From NCBI GenBank assembly GCA_034190295.1, contig JAXHSW010000005.1:1-64000 (forward strand): a stretch of 64,000 nucleotides of DNA. Reading direction: 5' to 3'. The position numbers and the translations under genes were made by a program. This document shows, in pieces, positions 35,333 through 45,151 of this stretch. Numbering within the stretch: the first letter of the stretch is position 1; each line of letters begins with the position of its first letter. The DNA comes from Okeania sp034190295. GTDB lineage: Bacteria; Cyanobacteriota; Cyanobacteriia; Cyanobacteriales; Microcoleaceae. Below the pieces are notes generated by a model. The model saw only the letters and a list, made by a program, of their open reading frames with translations. It was not told the DNA's origin and did no database searches.

Positions 35333-36608
35333 ATGAACAAAAAAACTAAGAAAAAGCAAAAAAATCTAGGATGTCAACAGGTTTTATTGCATCCAGATCG
35401 AGGAGTACTGGCCATATTAGAATATTTGTGTGGCGAGGCTAATAAAGTGTTCAATTGTTCTGTTTATTATGCCCGACAAGTTTGGTTTAAAGAAAATAAA
35501 TTTGTCAACAAAAGCGAGCTTTGCGGGCAGATGAAATGGAACCGACATTTTAATGCGATGTATGCCTCTAGCGCCCAACAAATATGCAACGGCATTGTTG
35601 AATCTTTTAGCAGTTTTAGAGAATTACTAAAGCTATTTGGGAAAGGCGAATTGACTAATAAACCCAAACCGCCCAACTATCGAAAACCTGGTTTATTTAC
35701 TGTTTCTTATCCTAAGAGATGGTTAAAGCTTACGGACGAAGGAATTAGAGTTCCTCTTGGAAAAAAAGTTAAAGCATGGTTTGGATTAGAGGCATTCTAC
35801 ATTCCAATGGCAAGCAACCTAGACTGGAACTTAATTAAAGAAATTAGGATTCTCCCACGTCACGGTTGTTTTTATGCCGAGTTTGTCTATGAAATGAAAA
35901 CTCACTCAGTTAAGTTAGACCCTGGTCAAGCACTTTCTATTGACCACGGTTTAGACAACTGGTTAACCTGCGTAGATACACAAGGGCATAGCTTTATTAT
36001 TGATGGTAAACATCTTAAGTCAAAAAATCAATGGTACAACAAGCAAATTGCTACAATTAAAGAAGACAAACCACAAGGATTTTGGTCTAAAAGATTAGCT
36101 GGCATCACTGAAAAACGTAATCGTCAGATGCGAGATGCTGTTAATAAAACAGCACGGTTAATCATCAACCATTGCCTTAAAGATGGAATTGGTACAGTCG
36201 TCTTTGGCTGGAATAAAGGCCAGAAACAATCGATTAAATTAGGAAATAAAACTAATCAAAAGTTTGTACAAATTCCGACTGCCAGACTCAAGGAAAGAAT
36301 CGAACAACTTTGCAATTTATATGGATTGCAATTTGTAGAAACTGAGGAATCTTATACCTCGAAAGCGTCATTTTTAGATGATGATATTCTCCCAAACAGG
36401 GCGTGAAAAACCCGATAACTGGGAACCATCAGGAAAACGCATTACACGAGGTTTATATCAATCTGCTGCGGGATATTTGATTAATGCTGACTGCAACGGT
36501 GCAGCAAATGTTCTCAGAAAAGTATGTGGAAGGCTCAAGCTCGACTTAAGCCAACTAACTAGAGGCGCTTTGACAACGCCTTTAAGAGTTCATTTTTGGA
36601 CTTCTTAA
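35333..36608 (+). pseudogene. tnpB: TnpB (IS605 OrfB), frameshifted near the C-terminus
   Basis: RNA-guided nuclease family protein of IS200/IS605. The first frame (to 36406) has the RuvC-I motif SIDHGLDN and TEESYTSKAS. One extra A at about 36395 (CCCAAACAGG) then causes a stop; the correct frame continues GREKPDNWEPSGKRITRGLY and NADCNGAANVLRKV (RuvC-III Asp) to 36608. The usual RuvC-II glutamate region reads VVFGWNKGQKQS with no Glu, while Glu residues are present in ETEESYTS; such rearranged active sites are known in this TnpB subgroup. The zinc-finger Cys pairs are absent, also a subgroup trait. Confidence 0.88.
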
Positions 36609-36724
36609 GAATCTGCGCGTCTTTAGACCGCAGAGTGTCAACTCTTGTAGATTCTTTTAATCACTTTTATGATTCAAAGACATTCTTTTTTCACCCTTGG
36701 TGTAGCACCGACAACCTTCTTCAG

Positions 36725-38029
36725 ATGAACAGCAAATTATTTCAACAAGTCCGAATATTAGACCCAGTTTCCAATACAGACAGAATTGCTGATGTATTAA
36801 TCATCGATAGTAAAATCGCAGCAGTTGAGACACAAATTTCTGAATTCCCTACTAAAACAGAAATTCAAGATTCCCACGGGCTAATTTTAGGCCCTGGTTT
36901 AGTAGACCTATATTCTCATAGTGGCGAACCAGGGTTTGAGGAACGAGAAACTATTGAATCTTTAATTCAAGCAGCTACAGCAGGGGGTTTTACTAGATTA
37001 GCTATTTTGCCCGATACTTTTCCACCTGTAGATAATCCTGCTGGTTTGGCCAGGTTGCAAAATTTAGCCAAAAATTATGCTCCTACTCCCATCTTTTATT
37101 ATTGGGGTGCTATTACCCAAGGTTTACAAGGCGAGCAAATGACTGAGTTGGGAGAATTGGCAGCAACGGGAGTTGTGGGGTTTGCGGATGGTTTGCCTCT
37201 ACAAAATCTTGGTTTGTTACGACGAGTCTTGGAATATCTCAAACCTCTGAATAAACCTCTAGCTTTATGTTGCAATAATTCTAGGTTGGCGGGTAAAGGG
37301 GTGATGCGAGAGGGATATGATTCTATTCGCTTGGGTTTGCCTGGTGTTCCGACTATGGCTGAAACTTCTGCTTTAGCTGCTGTGTTGGAATTGGTAGATG
37401 CTATTGGTACTCCTGTCCATATTATGCGGGTTTCTACTGCTCGGAGTGTGGAGTTGATTCGAGTTGCTAAAAGTAGGGGTTTGCCTATTACTGCTAGTAC
37501 AACTTGGATGCACCTATTATTGGATACTCAAGCTATTGACGGGAAGTATACTTTAAATTCTCCCTTCCTTCCCTACGATCCAAATTTACGTTTAAACCCT
37601 CCTTTGGGAAATATTAGCGATCGCTTGGCTTTGATTGAAGGAATTAAGGATGGAGTTTTGGATGTTGTTGCTATTGACCATACTCCCTACAGTTATGAAG
37701 AAAAAACTGTTGCTTTTTCTGAAGCACCCACAGGAGCCATAGGACTAGAAATAGCATTACCTTTACTATGGCAAAATCTGGTAGAAACACAAGAATTATC
37801 AGCAATGGATTTATGGAGAGTTTTGAGTATTAATCCAGCAAAATGTTTAGGAGTAAATTTAGGAGCTATTGTTCCTAACAAAGCAGCAGCAGATATTACC
37901 CTATTTGCCCCTCAAAAAACTTGGCAAGTAGATAGACAAACCTTAAAATCTCGTTCCGCAAATACTCCTTGGTTAGAAAAACAAATTAAAGGTTGTGTCC
38001 TGGATAGGACTTACCCAAATTCACCTTAA
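36725..38029 (+). CDS. Dihydroorotase-like amidohydrolase, probably inactive paralogue
   Basis: 434 residues, cyclic amidohydrolase (dihydroorotase) fold: a start like LFQQVRILDPVSNTDRIADV, then GPGLVDLYSHSGEPGFEERE and a C-terminal DVVAIDHTPYSYEEK. The metal-binding HxH motif is degenerate (Tyr-Ser-His), the carboxylated Lys region reads GVVGFADG, and the later His regions read LALCCNNS and VHIMRVSTAR, so most ligands are missing. It may be a non-catalytic partner, like pseudo-dihydroorotases that bind aspartate transcarbamoylase. Start set at ATG 36725 (MNSKLF); the longer frame runs into the IS. The last seven codons and stop come from a dispersed repeat. Confidence 0.8.
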   Translation: MNSKLFQQVRILDPVSNTDRIADVLIIDSKIAAVETQISEFPTKTEIQDSHGLILGPGLVDLYSHSGEPGFEERETIESLIQAATAGGFTRLAILPDTFPPVDNPAGLARLQNLAKNYAPTPIFYYWGAITQGLQGEQMTELGELAATGVVGFADGLPLQNLGLLRRVLEYLKPLNKPLALCCNNSRLAGKGVMREGYDSIRLGLPGVPTMAETSALAAVLELVDAIGTPVHIMRVSTARSVELIRVAKSRGLPITASTTWMHLLLDTQAIDGKYTLNSPFLPYDPNLRLNPPLGNISDRLALIEGIKDGVLDVVAIDHTPYSYEEKTVAFSEAPTGAIGLEIALPLLWQNLVETQELSAMDLWRVLSINPAKCLGVNLGAIVPNKAAADITLFAPQKTWQVDRQTLKSRSANTPWLEKQIKGCVLDRTYPNSP

Positions 38030-38082
38030 AAACACCATCTGTAGGGGCGAATGGCATTCGCCCTTACAGGGTTTTGGTTACG
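38006..38082. repeat. 77-bp dispersed repeat, copy 1
   Basis: Begins AGGACTTACCCAAATTCACC, contains the GGGCGAATGGCATTCGCCC hairpin and ends with GTTTTGGTTACG. An equal copy lies at 38523-38599. Its left part overlaps the end of the dihydroorotase-like gene. It is related in core and left end to the 91-bp elements but lacks their right end. Confidence 0.85.
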
Positions 38083-38522
38083 ACGATGTGGTTGATCAAT
38101 CTCAAAAGCGCTGTAATATAAAATCCAGTTGAATAGTTGTCATTGCGACGATAGGAAGCAATCTCCGCACACCCCTGAGATTGCTTCCTTCCACGGAGTT
38201 ACCGTCGCAATGACTTTAGATATAGTAATTAGGGTTTGCTGATTAAATCTAAAAGTACTGGTAAATAAAGGTATTAGCCTTTTTATTATCGAAAAAAGTG
38301 TGCCTGTTTCAATTCACTTACCCTCAAAAAGTGAGTATTTTGGGGTGAGTATGGCAGAAAAATCAAAGAAAAATTATTTCTCCTACTTTCTCTGTCTTCC
38401 CACATTCCCCTCCTGGGAGGGGTTAGGGGTGGGTTCCCACACTTCCCACACTTCCCACACTCCCCACCCCCCCACAGTTTGCTTTTTTCAGCAAACCCTA
38501 ATTATCCGGATTTTATATGATC

Positions 38523-38599
38523 AGGACTTACCCAAATTCACCTTAAAAACACCATCTGTAGGGGCGAATGGCATTCGCCCTTACAGGGTTTTGGTTACG
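38523..38599. repeat. 77-bp dispersed repeat, copy 2
   Basis: Same 77 bases as 38006-38082. The 440 bp between the copies are non-coding and hold a GATTGCTTCCTTCCACGGAG segment (also at about 51645), a CCTCCTGGGAGGGGTTAGGG segment (also at about 58709) and CACTTCCCA repeats. Confidence 0.85.
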
Positions 38600-38710
38600 C
38601 AGAAATAACTAACCATTTACAAAATCCTAAAAGCTTTACCAATTAATATTTTTGACTTTTGACTTTTGACTTTTGACTTCCGCGTAGGGGCACTGGTTTT
38701 TACTTGAGAA

Positions 38711-41206
38711 CTAATTCTGAATCAAGAAGTCGCTCTCTGTTAGACCGGGACTGCCAGTCAACCTAGCAAACCGCCCGCCACTGCCAAAACCTGCATCCCC
38801 ACCATTGGGGTTGTAATACAAATTACCGGTGGATGAAACATAAACAATTTCTGCGCTGCTGCTGGATGCTGCGGAATTGTTCCTGACTACGGCAAATTCG
38901 CTGTTGTTGCTAAAGCCATCACCTGCTCTGCTGTTTAAGCTTCGGAATGTGGTTTTATCTAAGACTATTGTATCGGAACCTACGACAAAGTTAGCTATTC
39001 TGTCTTGACCGATGCTGTTTCTGGTAAATGCTCTGCCACTATTATAGATAAACCTATCGGCACCCCCTCCACCGTTGAGGTTGTCGTTGCCACTACCGCC
39101 TGTTAGTTGGTCGTTTCCACCCCCACCAACTAAGGTGTCGTTGCCTCCGCTGCCAGTTAGTATGTCGTTACCTTGGCCACCGTTGAGTCTGTCGCGTCCT
39201 TCACCTCCATTGAGGTTGTCGTTGCCGTTACCACCTGTGAGGGTATCGTTACCTTGGCCACCGTTGAGTCGGTCCCGTCCTCCACCTCCATTGAGGTTGT
39301 CGTTGCCGTTACCACCTGTGAGGGTATCGTTACCTTGGCCTCCGTTGAGTCGGTCACGTCCTGGGCCACCGTTGAGTCGGTCGTTTCCTGCTTCTCCAGT
39401 TAGTATGTCGTTGCCTGGGCCACCGTTGAGTCGGTCGTTTCCTGCTTCTCCAGTTAGGGTGTCGTTGCCTCCGTCTCCGTTGAGGCGATCGTTTCCACGT
39501 CCTCCTAAGATGGTATCGTTGCCACCTCTACCTCTCAAAGTATCTCTGCCGCCGAGACCGTTGATGAAGTTGGCTGTGTTATTGCCGTTAAGGGTGTTGT
39601 TTCTGTTATTACCGATGAGGGATGTATTTAGTATGACTGAGATATCGGAAGAGACTCCGTTAGCCACAACAATATCCAAATCGTTGTCTCCATCAAGGTC
39701 AGCTACATCTCCATGAGTTGGACCTGCACCAGTAGCAAACTGGAGAGATGGGGCAAATTGAGCATTTCCTGTTCCCAATAATACTGAAGTATTATTTGAG
39801 CTATTGTTACCCGTTACAATATCAGTAAACCCATCTTGATTCAAGTCAGCTACAATCAATCCGCGAGGCTGATCCCCAACGTTAAATAAAGCAGGACTCG
39901 CAAAACCACCATTTCCATTGCCTAATAAAATACCAACTTTATCTGATTTTTCATTAGAAGTAACTAAGTCTATCAAGCCATCATTATTAAAATCACCAGC
40001 CTCCACATCTAGGGAATCTCCGCCTGCATTAAACTGAGCAAAAGCCGAAAATCCACCACTACCGTTACCTAAATAGACGGTAATAAAGGAAGTAGTATCA
40101 CCATCAATGAATTGAGTAGTGGCAATGTCTAGGATTGAATCCCGATTAAAATCTGCTGCTGCTGTGTCCAAAGCACCTGTTGCCTGAGTTGTCACTTGAC
40201 TAAAGCCACCATTACCATTTCCTAACAGCGTAATAATACTATTTCCTACAGACTGGGTGGTGACTACTATATCTTGATTCCGGTCATTATTAAAGTCTGC
40301 TACTTGAATTTCAGTGGGTGCGCCTATTCCTGTAAAGGTTTGAGGAACTAGAAAACCACCATTGCCATCACCTAAAAAGACTGATACACTATCCTCTAAA
40401 AAGTTACCAACAACAAGGTCTGTAAAGCCATCTTCATTAAAATCACCAGAGATATTTACGTCGTCAGCTCCATCTCCTGCTGGAATGAGAGTAGGAGTTT
40501 CAAAAGTTCCATCGCCTTCGCCTATAAATATAGAGACATTATCTGAGTCAACATTACCAGTCACAATATCAGGAATGCCATCCCCGTTTACATCGCCTGT
40601 ATTTGTGAAGATAGGGTTAATTCCACCTGTAGGAATATTAGTAGCTTGACCAAACGTTGCCAATACTCCCCGATAATTCTCCACTACTTCCGGTAAAAAA
40701 GCCAACTCAGAATTAACCTCACCGATCGCAATATCTAATTCCCAACTACCATCTAATAATTTGCTTCCTACCCGATGGGTTGATGCAGCGATATTTGCTC
40801 CTGTCAACTGATGCAGTCTAGTTAATAAAGTATTAACCGTATTGCCAGAGAAACCTGCCACTTGACAAGCAAATAATAGAACATCCCCAACGCCCCACTC
40901 CGCTAATAAATGGGAATATTCTTCCAAAGCAGCAGCAGTAATAGCAGTTTTTCCTAAATACAAAATACCCGGTTCGCCGTGACAAACAATTTGTAAATTA
41001 CGGGCGGGATATTTCGATAAAGCAAGAGTAATCTGAGGAATAGCATCTTCTCGGCCATCTATAATTACAGCTTTAACTCCCGGTTTTACTCCTGCAAGTA
41101 ACATTTGAGAGTCTTCAACTCTGGAGTCGATCGCCACTAAAGTGTGAGGTAGTGCAGTTACGCAGGAAGCGCCACTGACTGAACAATCTTTCAATAAATT
41201 GAGCAT
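38711..41206 (-). CDS. DUF4347 / FG-GAP (VCBS) / RTX calcium-binding surface protein
   Basis: About 831 residues in three parts. First is a DUF4347 domain (about 20-165; AVIIDGREDAIPQITLAL, LQIVCHGEPGILYLGK, DVLLFACQVAG). Then come about seven FG-GAP/VCBS repeats (about 180-530) with D-x-N-x-D-G calcium loops such as DVNGDGIPDIVTGN and DFNNDGLIDLVTSN. Last are RTX nonapeptide repeats GGxGxDxLx (about 545-720) and a C-terminal block. This layout is typical of large cyanobacterial surface or secreted proteins exported by type I secretion. ATG 41206 is chosen (TTAGGGGAAACT upstream); a TTG at 41236 is the alternative. Role may be adhesion or calcium-dependent matrix. Confidence 0.9.
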   Translation of the reverse strand: MLNLLKDCSVSGASCVTALPHTLVAIDSRVEDSQMLLAGVKPGVKAVIIDGREDAIPQITLALSKYPARNLQIVCHGEPGILYLGKTAITAAALEEYSHLLAEWGVGDVLLFACQVAGFSGNTVNTLLTRLHQLTGANIAASTHRVGSKLLDGSWELDIAIGEVNSELAFLPEVVENYRGVLATFGQATNIPTGGINPIFTNTGDVNGDGIPDIVTGNVDSDNVSIFIGEGDGTFETPTLIPAGDGADDVNISGDFNEDGFTDLVVGNFLEDSVSVFLGDGNGGFLVPQTFTGIGAPTEIQVADFNNDRNQDIVVTTQSVGNSIITLLGNGNGGFSQVTTQATGALDTAAADFNRDSILDIATTQFIDGDTTSFITVYLGNGSGGFSAFAQFNAGGDSLDVEAGDFNNDGLIDLVTSNEKSDKVGILLGNGNGGFASPALFNVGDQPRGLIVADLNQDGFTDIVTGNNSSNNTSVLLGTGNAQFAPSLQFATGAGPTHGDVADLDGDNDLDIVVANGVSSDISVILNTSLIGNNRNNTLNGNNTANFINGLGGRDTLRGRGGNDTILGGRGNDRLNGDGGNDTLTGEAGNDRLNGGPGNDILTGEAGNDRLNGGPGRDRLNGGQGNDTLTGGNGNDNLNGGGGRDRLNGGQGNDTLTGGNGNDNLNGGEGRDRLNGGQGNDILTGSGGNDTLVGGGGNDQLTGGSGNDNLNGGGGADRFIYNSGRAFTRNSIGQDRIANFVVGSDTIVLDKTTFRSLNSRAGDGFSNNSEFAVVRNNSAASSSSAEIVYVSSTGNLYYNPNGGDAGFGSGGRFARLTGSPGLTESDFLIQN

Positions 41207-41642
41207 AGTTTCCCCTAATTTATAATTTGCTGGCAAATGGCCATTTGCTGCTAAAAAATTTAATTATCCGAAAAAAGGACATCTTGTTGTCTCTTCGGTG
41301 TACAATTAATTTAGCAACAGCAACTCGCACACAAGAAATAGAATATTTGTTACCGAAAAATTAAGGTATAAAGCCTCTCCATTCATGGAGAAAAAAGAAA
41401 AAAATTCCTTTTAACCCAATCCTCTTCTTTTCAAGGAGAGGTAATTCTAAATTCTAAATTCTTAATTCTAAATTCTTGAAGCAGTTTAGCTTAGAATTTT
41501 ATTTGCCAAATTTCACATTGTCAACTGCTGCGAAACAGTTTTGTCAATACTGAAAAATCAAATATTGCCAAATTCAATCCTTTGTGGTTTGATGGTGATA
41601 AGCTAGGCAGTCTATCCTATAAAATATGTTCCGAAACAGTTT

Positions 41643-42164
41643 ATGAAAGATACAAACACTGAACCAGATAAAGTTGGTACAACAGAAGCAGCATTTCTTT
41701 TAAATATTTCTACCGCTAGACTCAGGTTACTTCTCAGGCAAGGTCGTCTCAAAGGAGCAAAAAAAGTCAAACGGTTTTGGGTAATTCCTTTAAATCGTCG
41801 AGGAATGCCAGAAATTACTCCTGGTCGTCGAGGTCCTCAAGGAACTTGGAATAAAGGATTTCGTACAGGCAATACTTTTATCCATGTGCTACGAAGAGAA
41901 ATTGACTATAACCGAGACCACGGCACTTCTCTTCCAGCAATTTCTGTCAAACAAGGAGGCAAAAACCATCACTGCCACGAAGTAGAAATTCTGGGAAATT
42001 GCAAAATCGTCTATCGCCCTCATAAACCTAACAAAAGTCAAGCTGGTGGTGCCCGTCTGTGGATTGAGGTAGAACCTGATATTCAAGTAATTCGCAAGTC
42101 TTTCCCAGATACAGAACCAGAGGAAAATCAACCTCCAGGTTCTAGTGAAGTTAAAGCTAGTTAA
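41643..42164 (+). CDS. Putative helix-turn-helix DNA-binding protein
   Basis: 173 residues. The N-terminal ~55 residues read as an excisionase/MerR-like HTH (VGTTEAAFLLNISTARLRLL, LRQGRLKGAKKVKRFWVIPL). The remainder has GRRGPQGTWNKGF, a HHCHEVEILGNCKIVYRPH block and an acidic Pro-rich tail; I do not recognise this part. It is a stand-alone gene between the surface protein and signal peptidase I. The HTH assignment is fair, the function unknown. About 430 bp upstream are non-coding, with a partial TTACCGAAAAATT repeat (about 41352) and AATTCTAAATTC direct repeats. Confidence 0.65.
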   Translation: MKDTNTEPDKVGTTEAAFLLNISTARLRLLLRQGRLKGAKKVKRFWVIPLNRRGMPEITPGRRGPQGTWNKGFRTGNTFIHVLRREIDYNRDHGTSLPAISVKQGGKNHHCHEVEILGNCKIVYRPHKPNKSQAGGARLWIEVEPDIQVIRKSFPDTEPEENQPPGSSEVKAS

Positions 42165-42256
42165 GTTAAAGTCTGATTTTTAGTAACTACTTTATTAATC
42201 AACAGTGGTCTCGCCTTATTTAACTATTAGGCTGGCATTACTGTGAAAATAAATTT

Positions 42257-42907
42257 CTATTTGTACAATGGTAGTTCATCTATACCACCAATGGTATCGA
42301 GTGGCCAAAAGCGAAATATAGCTCGACCAATGATATTTTCATAAGGTACAAAACCCCAACACCGACCATCGTAACTATGATTACGATTATCTCCCATAAC
42401 TAAATAGGAATCTGGAGGCACTGTCACAGGTTCAGAAAGAAATCTTTTGTCAGGGGGACAAACATCTATTCTTGTTTGTTGATGATTTACTTTTCTTGCC
42501 TCAAGTTCGGCAGGATTCAAATCTGAAGCAACATAAGTTTCTTCTACTATTTTGTCATTCACATATACTTTTCCATTTTTCAGTTCCACCCGGTCTTCTG
42601 GCACACCAACTATGCGTTTAATAAAAGCATCTTTATACTGAGTTTTCAGTTCATTTGTCGGATTAAAAACCACAATATCTCCCCTTTGAGGGTCTTTGAA
42701 TTTGTAACCCAATTTATCTATAATCAAGCGATCGTTAATTTGTAATGTTGGTAGCATTGAACCAGAAGGAATATAACGTGCCTCAGCAACAAATTGTCGA
42801 ATTCCAATAGCCAAAATCACACTAAGTCCTATGGTTTTGATTGATTCAATCCATGGATTTTCTTCATTTTGCTCTTCTTTGTTTACTTTTTTTTCTTCTT
42901 TATTCAT
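42257..42907 (-). CDS. lepB: Signal peptidase I
   Basis: 216-residue membrane-bound serine protease that removes signal peptides. One N-terminal membrane anchor (about 24-41), then the catalytic Ser50 in IPSGSMLPTL and general base Lys97 in DAFIKRIVG, followed by GDNRNHSYDGRCWGFV (box E). Length is typical of cyanobacterial SPase I. The N-terminal ~18 residues are highly charged (Lys/Glu/Asn). It is monocistronic and convergent with the HTH gene. Confidence 0.95.
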   Translation of the reverse strand: MNKEEKKVNKEEQNEENPWIESIKTIGLSVILAIGIRQFVAEARYIPSGSMLPTLQINDRLIIDKLGYKFKDPQRGDIVVFNPTNELKTQYKDAFIKRIVGVPEDRVELKNGKVYVNDKIVEETYVASDLNPAELEARKVNHQQTRIDVCPPDKRFLSEPVTVPPDSYLVMGDNRNHSYDGRCWGFVPYENIIGRAIFRFWPLDTIGGIDELPLYK

Positions 42908-43074
42908 AATCTATAAATAATTCATCCAATAATTAATTGAAAAATACTTGTTTTGATTGTAGATTTAGGATTTTAGTCTCCCAGTTAATTTTTTTGATTA
43001 TCTAAAATATATAGCAATCCTATTTTCAGTTGTAATATTTTGGTGGTAGTTTAGGACTCATATAGGGGAGCCGT

Positions 43075-43285
43075 AATTTCAGTTATCAGTTATCAGTTAT
43101 CAGTTATCAGTTATCAGTTATTAGTACCTCTGCCTGTTTGCGCAGCACCTCCGTTGGAAAGTCAAAGGCTTGAAATATTGAACTTTATTTTTTCTTGGTT
43201 GATTGGATATGGTTAGGTAACCCATCCATCCCTCAACCGCTTTTTCATCCCCTTGAAAGGGGAGGCTTGAGACCCTATTTTTTTG
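43075..43285. mobile_element. MITE-like repeat, close copy of the vapC insertion
   Basis: Same order of blocks as 28730-28937: repeated AGTTATC units, TACCTCTGCCTGTTTGCGCA, TTGGTTGATTGGATATGGTT and CCCTTGAAAGGGGAGGCTTG. It has more AGTTATC units and lacks the GTAGAGCGGTAGCTCGCGGC part. The remaining gap (42908-43819) is AT-rich and otherwise empty, apart from a short hydrophobic reading frame at about 43622. Confidence 0.75.
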
Positions 43286-43819
43286 TCAGATTAGCGACTT
43301 AAATTATTTCAAAGGTTTGCAGTTAAAATTAACTGTTATAAGAATTTTCACAACCAATGCACGGATTGTTATATAAAATTATCAGGTATCTCAACGATTT
43401 AAATTAATAATTCATTCATTAATGTCCCAGTTTTTCAATGGATTATTATAATTATATAACAATCTTATTTAAGTTGTGAGATATTGTAGAATTTGAGAGA
43501 ACAAAGAACAACCAAAAATTTACGAATTATTTTAAGATTGATATCTTAAAATGATGTGAACAAACAATTTAATGTCTAAGACAACAGAAAGGTATTTGAT
43601 AGAGTTTTCGACAGGAAAAAAATGAAAATCTCCAGTTTTAAATTTTTACTTTTCTCTGTTTTTCTAGTCTTGCCTTTCCTTTAAGGGTATTTAGTTTACC
43701 TCATGAAAATAAAAAATATTACATAATATCGTAGATTATTATATTATATTTCATCAGCTTTTAGATAAGCTTCTAGCTTATAAGCTTCTCAAGTAAAAAA
43801 TTAAAACTAATTTTTCATC

Positions 43820-45151
43820 ATGTCCTCTAATTCTTCTTTATTAATCCGTCGCGCTCGTATTCTTCTACCTGATGGAGAATTTCTCGTCGGTGATGTGCAA
43901 ATTCAAGGTCGAGAAATTATTCAGGTTGCTCCAGAAATTTCATCCTCTGAAGCTCCGGAAAAAATCATAGATGCTGAAGGGTTAACCCTATTACCTGGAG
44001 TCATCGACCCCCAGGTACATTTTCGGGAACCTGGATTAGAACATAAGGAGGATTTATTTACTGCTAGTCGAGCTTGTGTGAAAGGTGGTGTTACTTCTTT
44101 TCTGGAAATGCCTAATACTAAACCTTTGACTACTACTCAAACTGCATTGGATGATAAGTTACAACGGGCAGCGCAAAAATGTTTGGTTAATTTCGGTTTT
44201 TTTATTGGGGCAACGGCAGAAAATTTACCTGATTTATTAACTGCTAATCCTACTTCTGGCATTAAAATTTTTATGGGTTCTATGCACGGACCTTTGTTAG
44301 TAGATACTGAGGAAAAGTTAGAGCCTATTTTTGCTAGGGGAAAAAGGTTAATTGCTGTTCATGCAGAAAATCAAGCTCGAATTGATGAAAGGAAAAAAGA
44401 GTTTGCTGGAATTTCTGACCCTGCTATTCATTCACAAATTCAGGATAATGAGACTGCTTTATTGGCAACTAAGATGGCTTTGAAGTTGTCGAAAAAGTAT
44501 GAGCGGAGGTTACATATTTTGCATACTTCGACTGGAGATGAAGCTGAATTATTGCGTCAGGATAAACCTAGTTGGGTGACTGCTGAAGTTACGCCTCAAC
44601 ATTTATTATTAAATACGAGTGCTTATGAAAAAATTGGTACTTTAGCTCAGATGAACCCTCCTTTAAAATCTGCTAGTGATAATGAAGTTTTATGGCAAGC
44701 TTTGTTGGATGGAGTAATTGATTTTATTGCCACAGATCATGCACCTCATACTTTGGAAGAAAAAGCAAAAGGTTATCCGAATACTCCTTCGGGAATGCCT
44801 GGAGTAGAAACTTCTTTACCTTTAATGTTGACTCAAGCTATTCAGGGAAAATGTTCTGTTGCTCAAGTTTCTAATTGGATGTCTACTGCTGTGGCAAAAG
44901 GTTATGGCATTCCCAAAAAAGGAGCGATCGCTCCTGGTTTTGATGCGGATTTAGTATTAGTTGATTTGGATAATTATCGTCCTGTTTTGAGAGAGGAATT
45001 AATGACAAAATGTGGGTGGAGTCCGTTTGAAGGATGGAGTTTAACTGGTTGGCCTGTTGTTACTATTGTTGGGGGAGAAGTTGTGTTTAATCGTGGTGAA
45101 TTTAATTCTGATTTTCGAGGTCGAGCTTTGACATTTTCAGATGTTTCTTGA
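43820..45151 (+). CDS. pyrC: Dihydroorotase
   Basis: 443 residues. Third step in pyrimidine synthesis: cyclises carbamoyl aspartate to dihydroorotate. Visible motifs are GVIDPQVHFREPGLEHKED, with Gln in place of the first His of HxH as in a known subgroup; the Lys of GIKIFMGSMHG (carboxylated Lys position); IAVHAENQAR; LHILHTSTGDE; and the catalytic Asp in ATDHAPHTLEEK. Most ligands are present, unlike in the paralogue at 36725. Annotated class I dihydroorotases have this size. Stand-alone gene; allantoinase is less likely. Confidence 0.88.
   Translation: MSSNSSLLIRRARILLPDGEFLVGDVQIQGREIIQVAPEISSSEAPEKIIDAEGLTLLPGVIDPQVHFREPGLEHKEDLFTASRACVKGGVTSFLEMPNTKPLTTTQTALDDKLQRAAQKCLVNFGFFIGATAENLPDLLTANPTSGIKIFMGSMHGPLLVDTEEKLEPIFARGKRLIAVHAENQARIDERKKEFAGISDPAIHSQIQDNETALLATKMALKLSKKYERRLHILHTSTGDEAELLRQDKPSWVTAEVTPQHLLLNTSAYEKIGTLAQMNPPLKSASDNEVLWQALLDGVIDFIATDHAPHTLEEKAKGYPNTPSGMPGVETSLPLMLTQAIQGKCSVAQVSNWMSTAVAKGYGIPKKGAIAPGFDADLVLVDLDNYRPVLREELMTKCGWSPFEGWSLTGWPVVTIVGGEVVFNRGEFNSDFRGRALTFSDVS

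Larger units (their letters stand above)
34799..36640. mobile_element. Decayed IS200/IS605-family element
   Basis: Contains divergent tnpA (minus) and tnpB (plus), both frameshifted. The left-end structures are GCCCCG/CGGGGC (34838-34860) and GGCGGTTTTAACCGCC (34873-34888). The right end has CTGCGCGTCTTTAGACCGCA at about 36614, a bulged hairpin of IS605 type. As is typical for this family there are no inverted terminal repeats. Exact ends are not certain by eye. Confidence 0.8.

Noticed and set aside
39075..39716. 213-residue plus-strand frame rich in Pro/Leu/Ser
   Set aside because: It is the antisense of the RTX repeats; its regular composition follows from the GGxGxD codons on the other strand.
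43622..43684. Short 20-codon hydrophobic frame MKISSFKFLLFSVFLVLPFL
   Set aside because: Looks like a signal peptide and has a weak ribosome site, but it stops at once and nothing downstream continues it; too short to call a gene.
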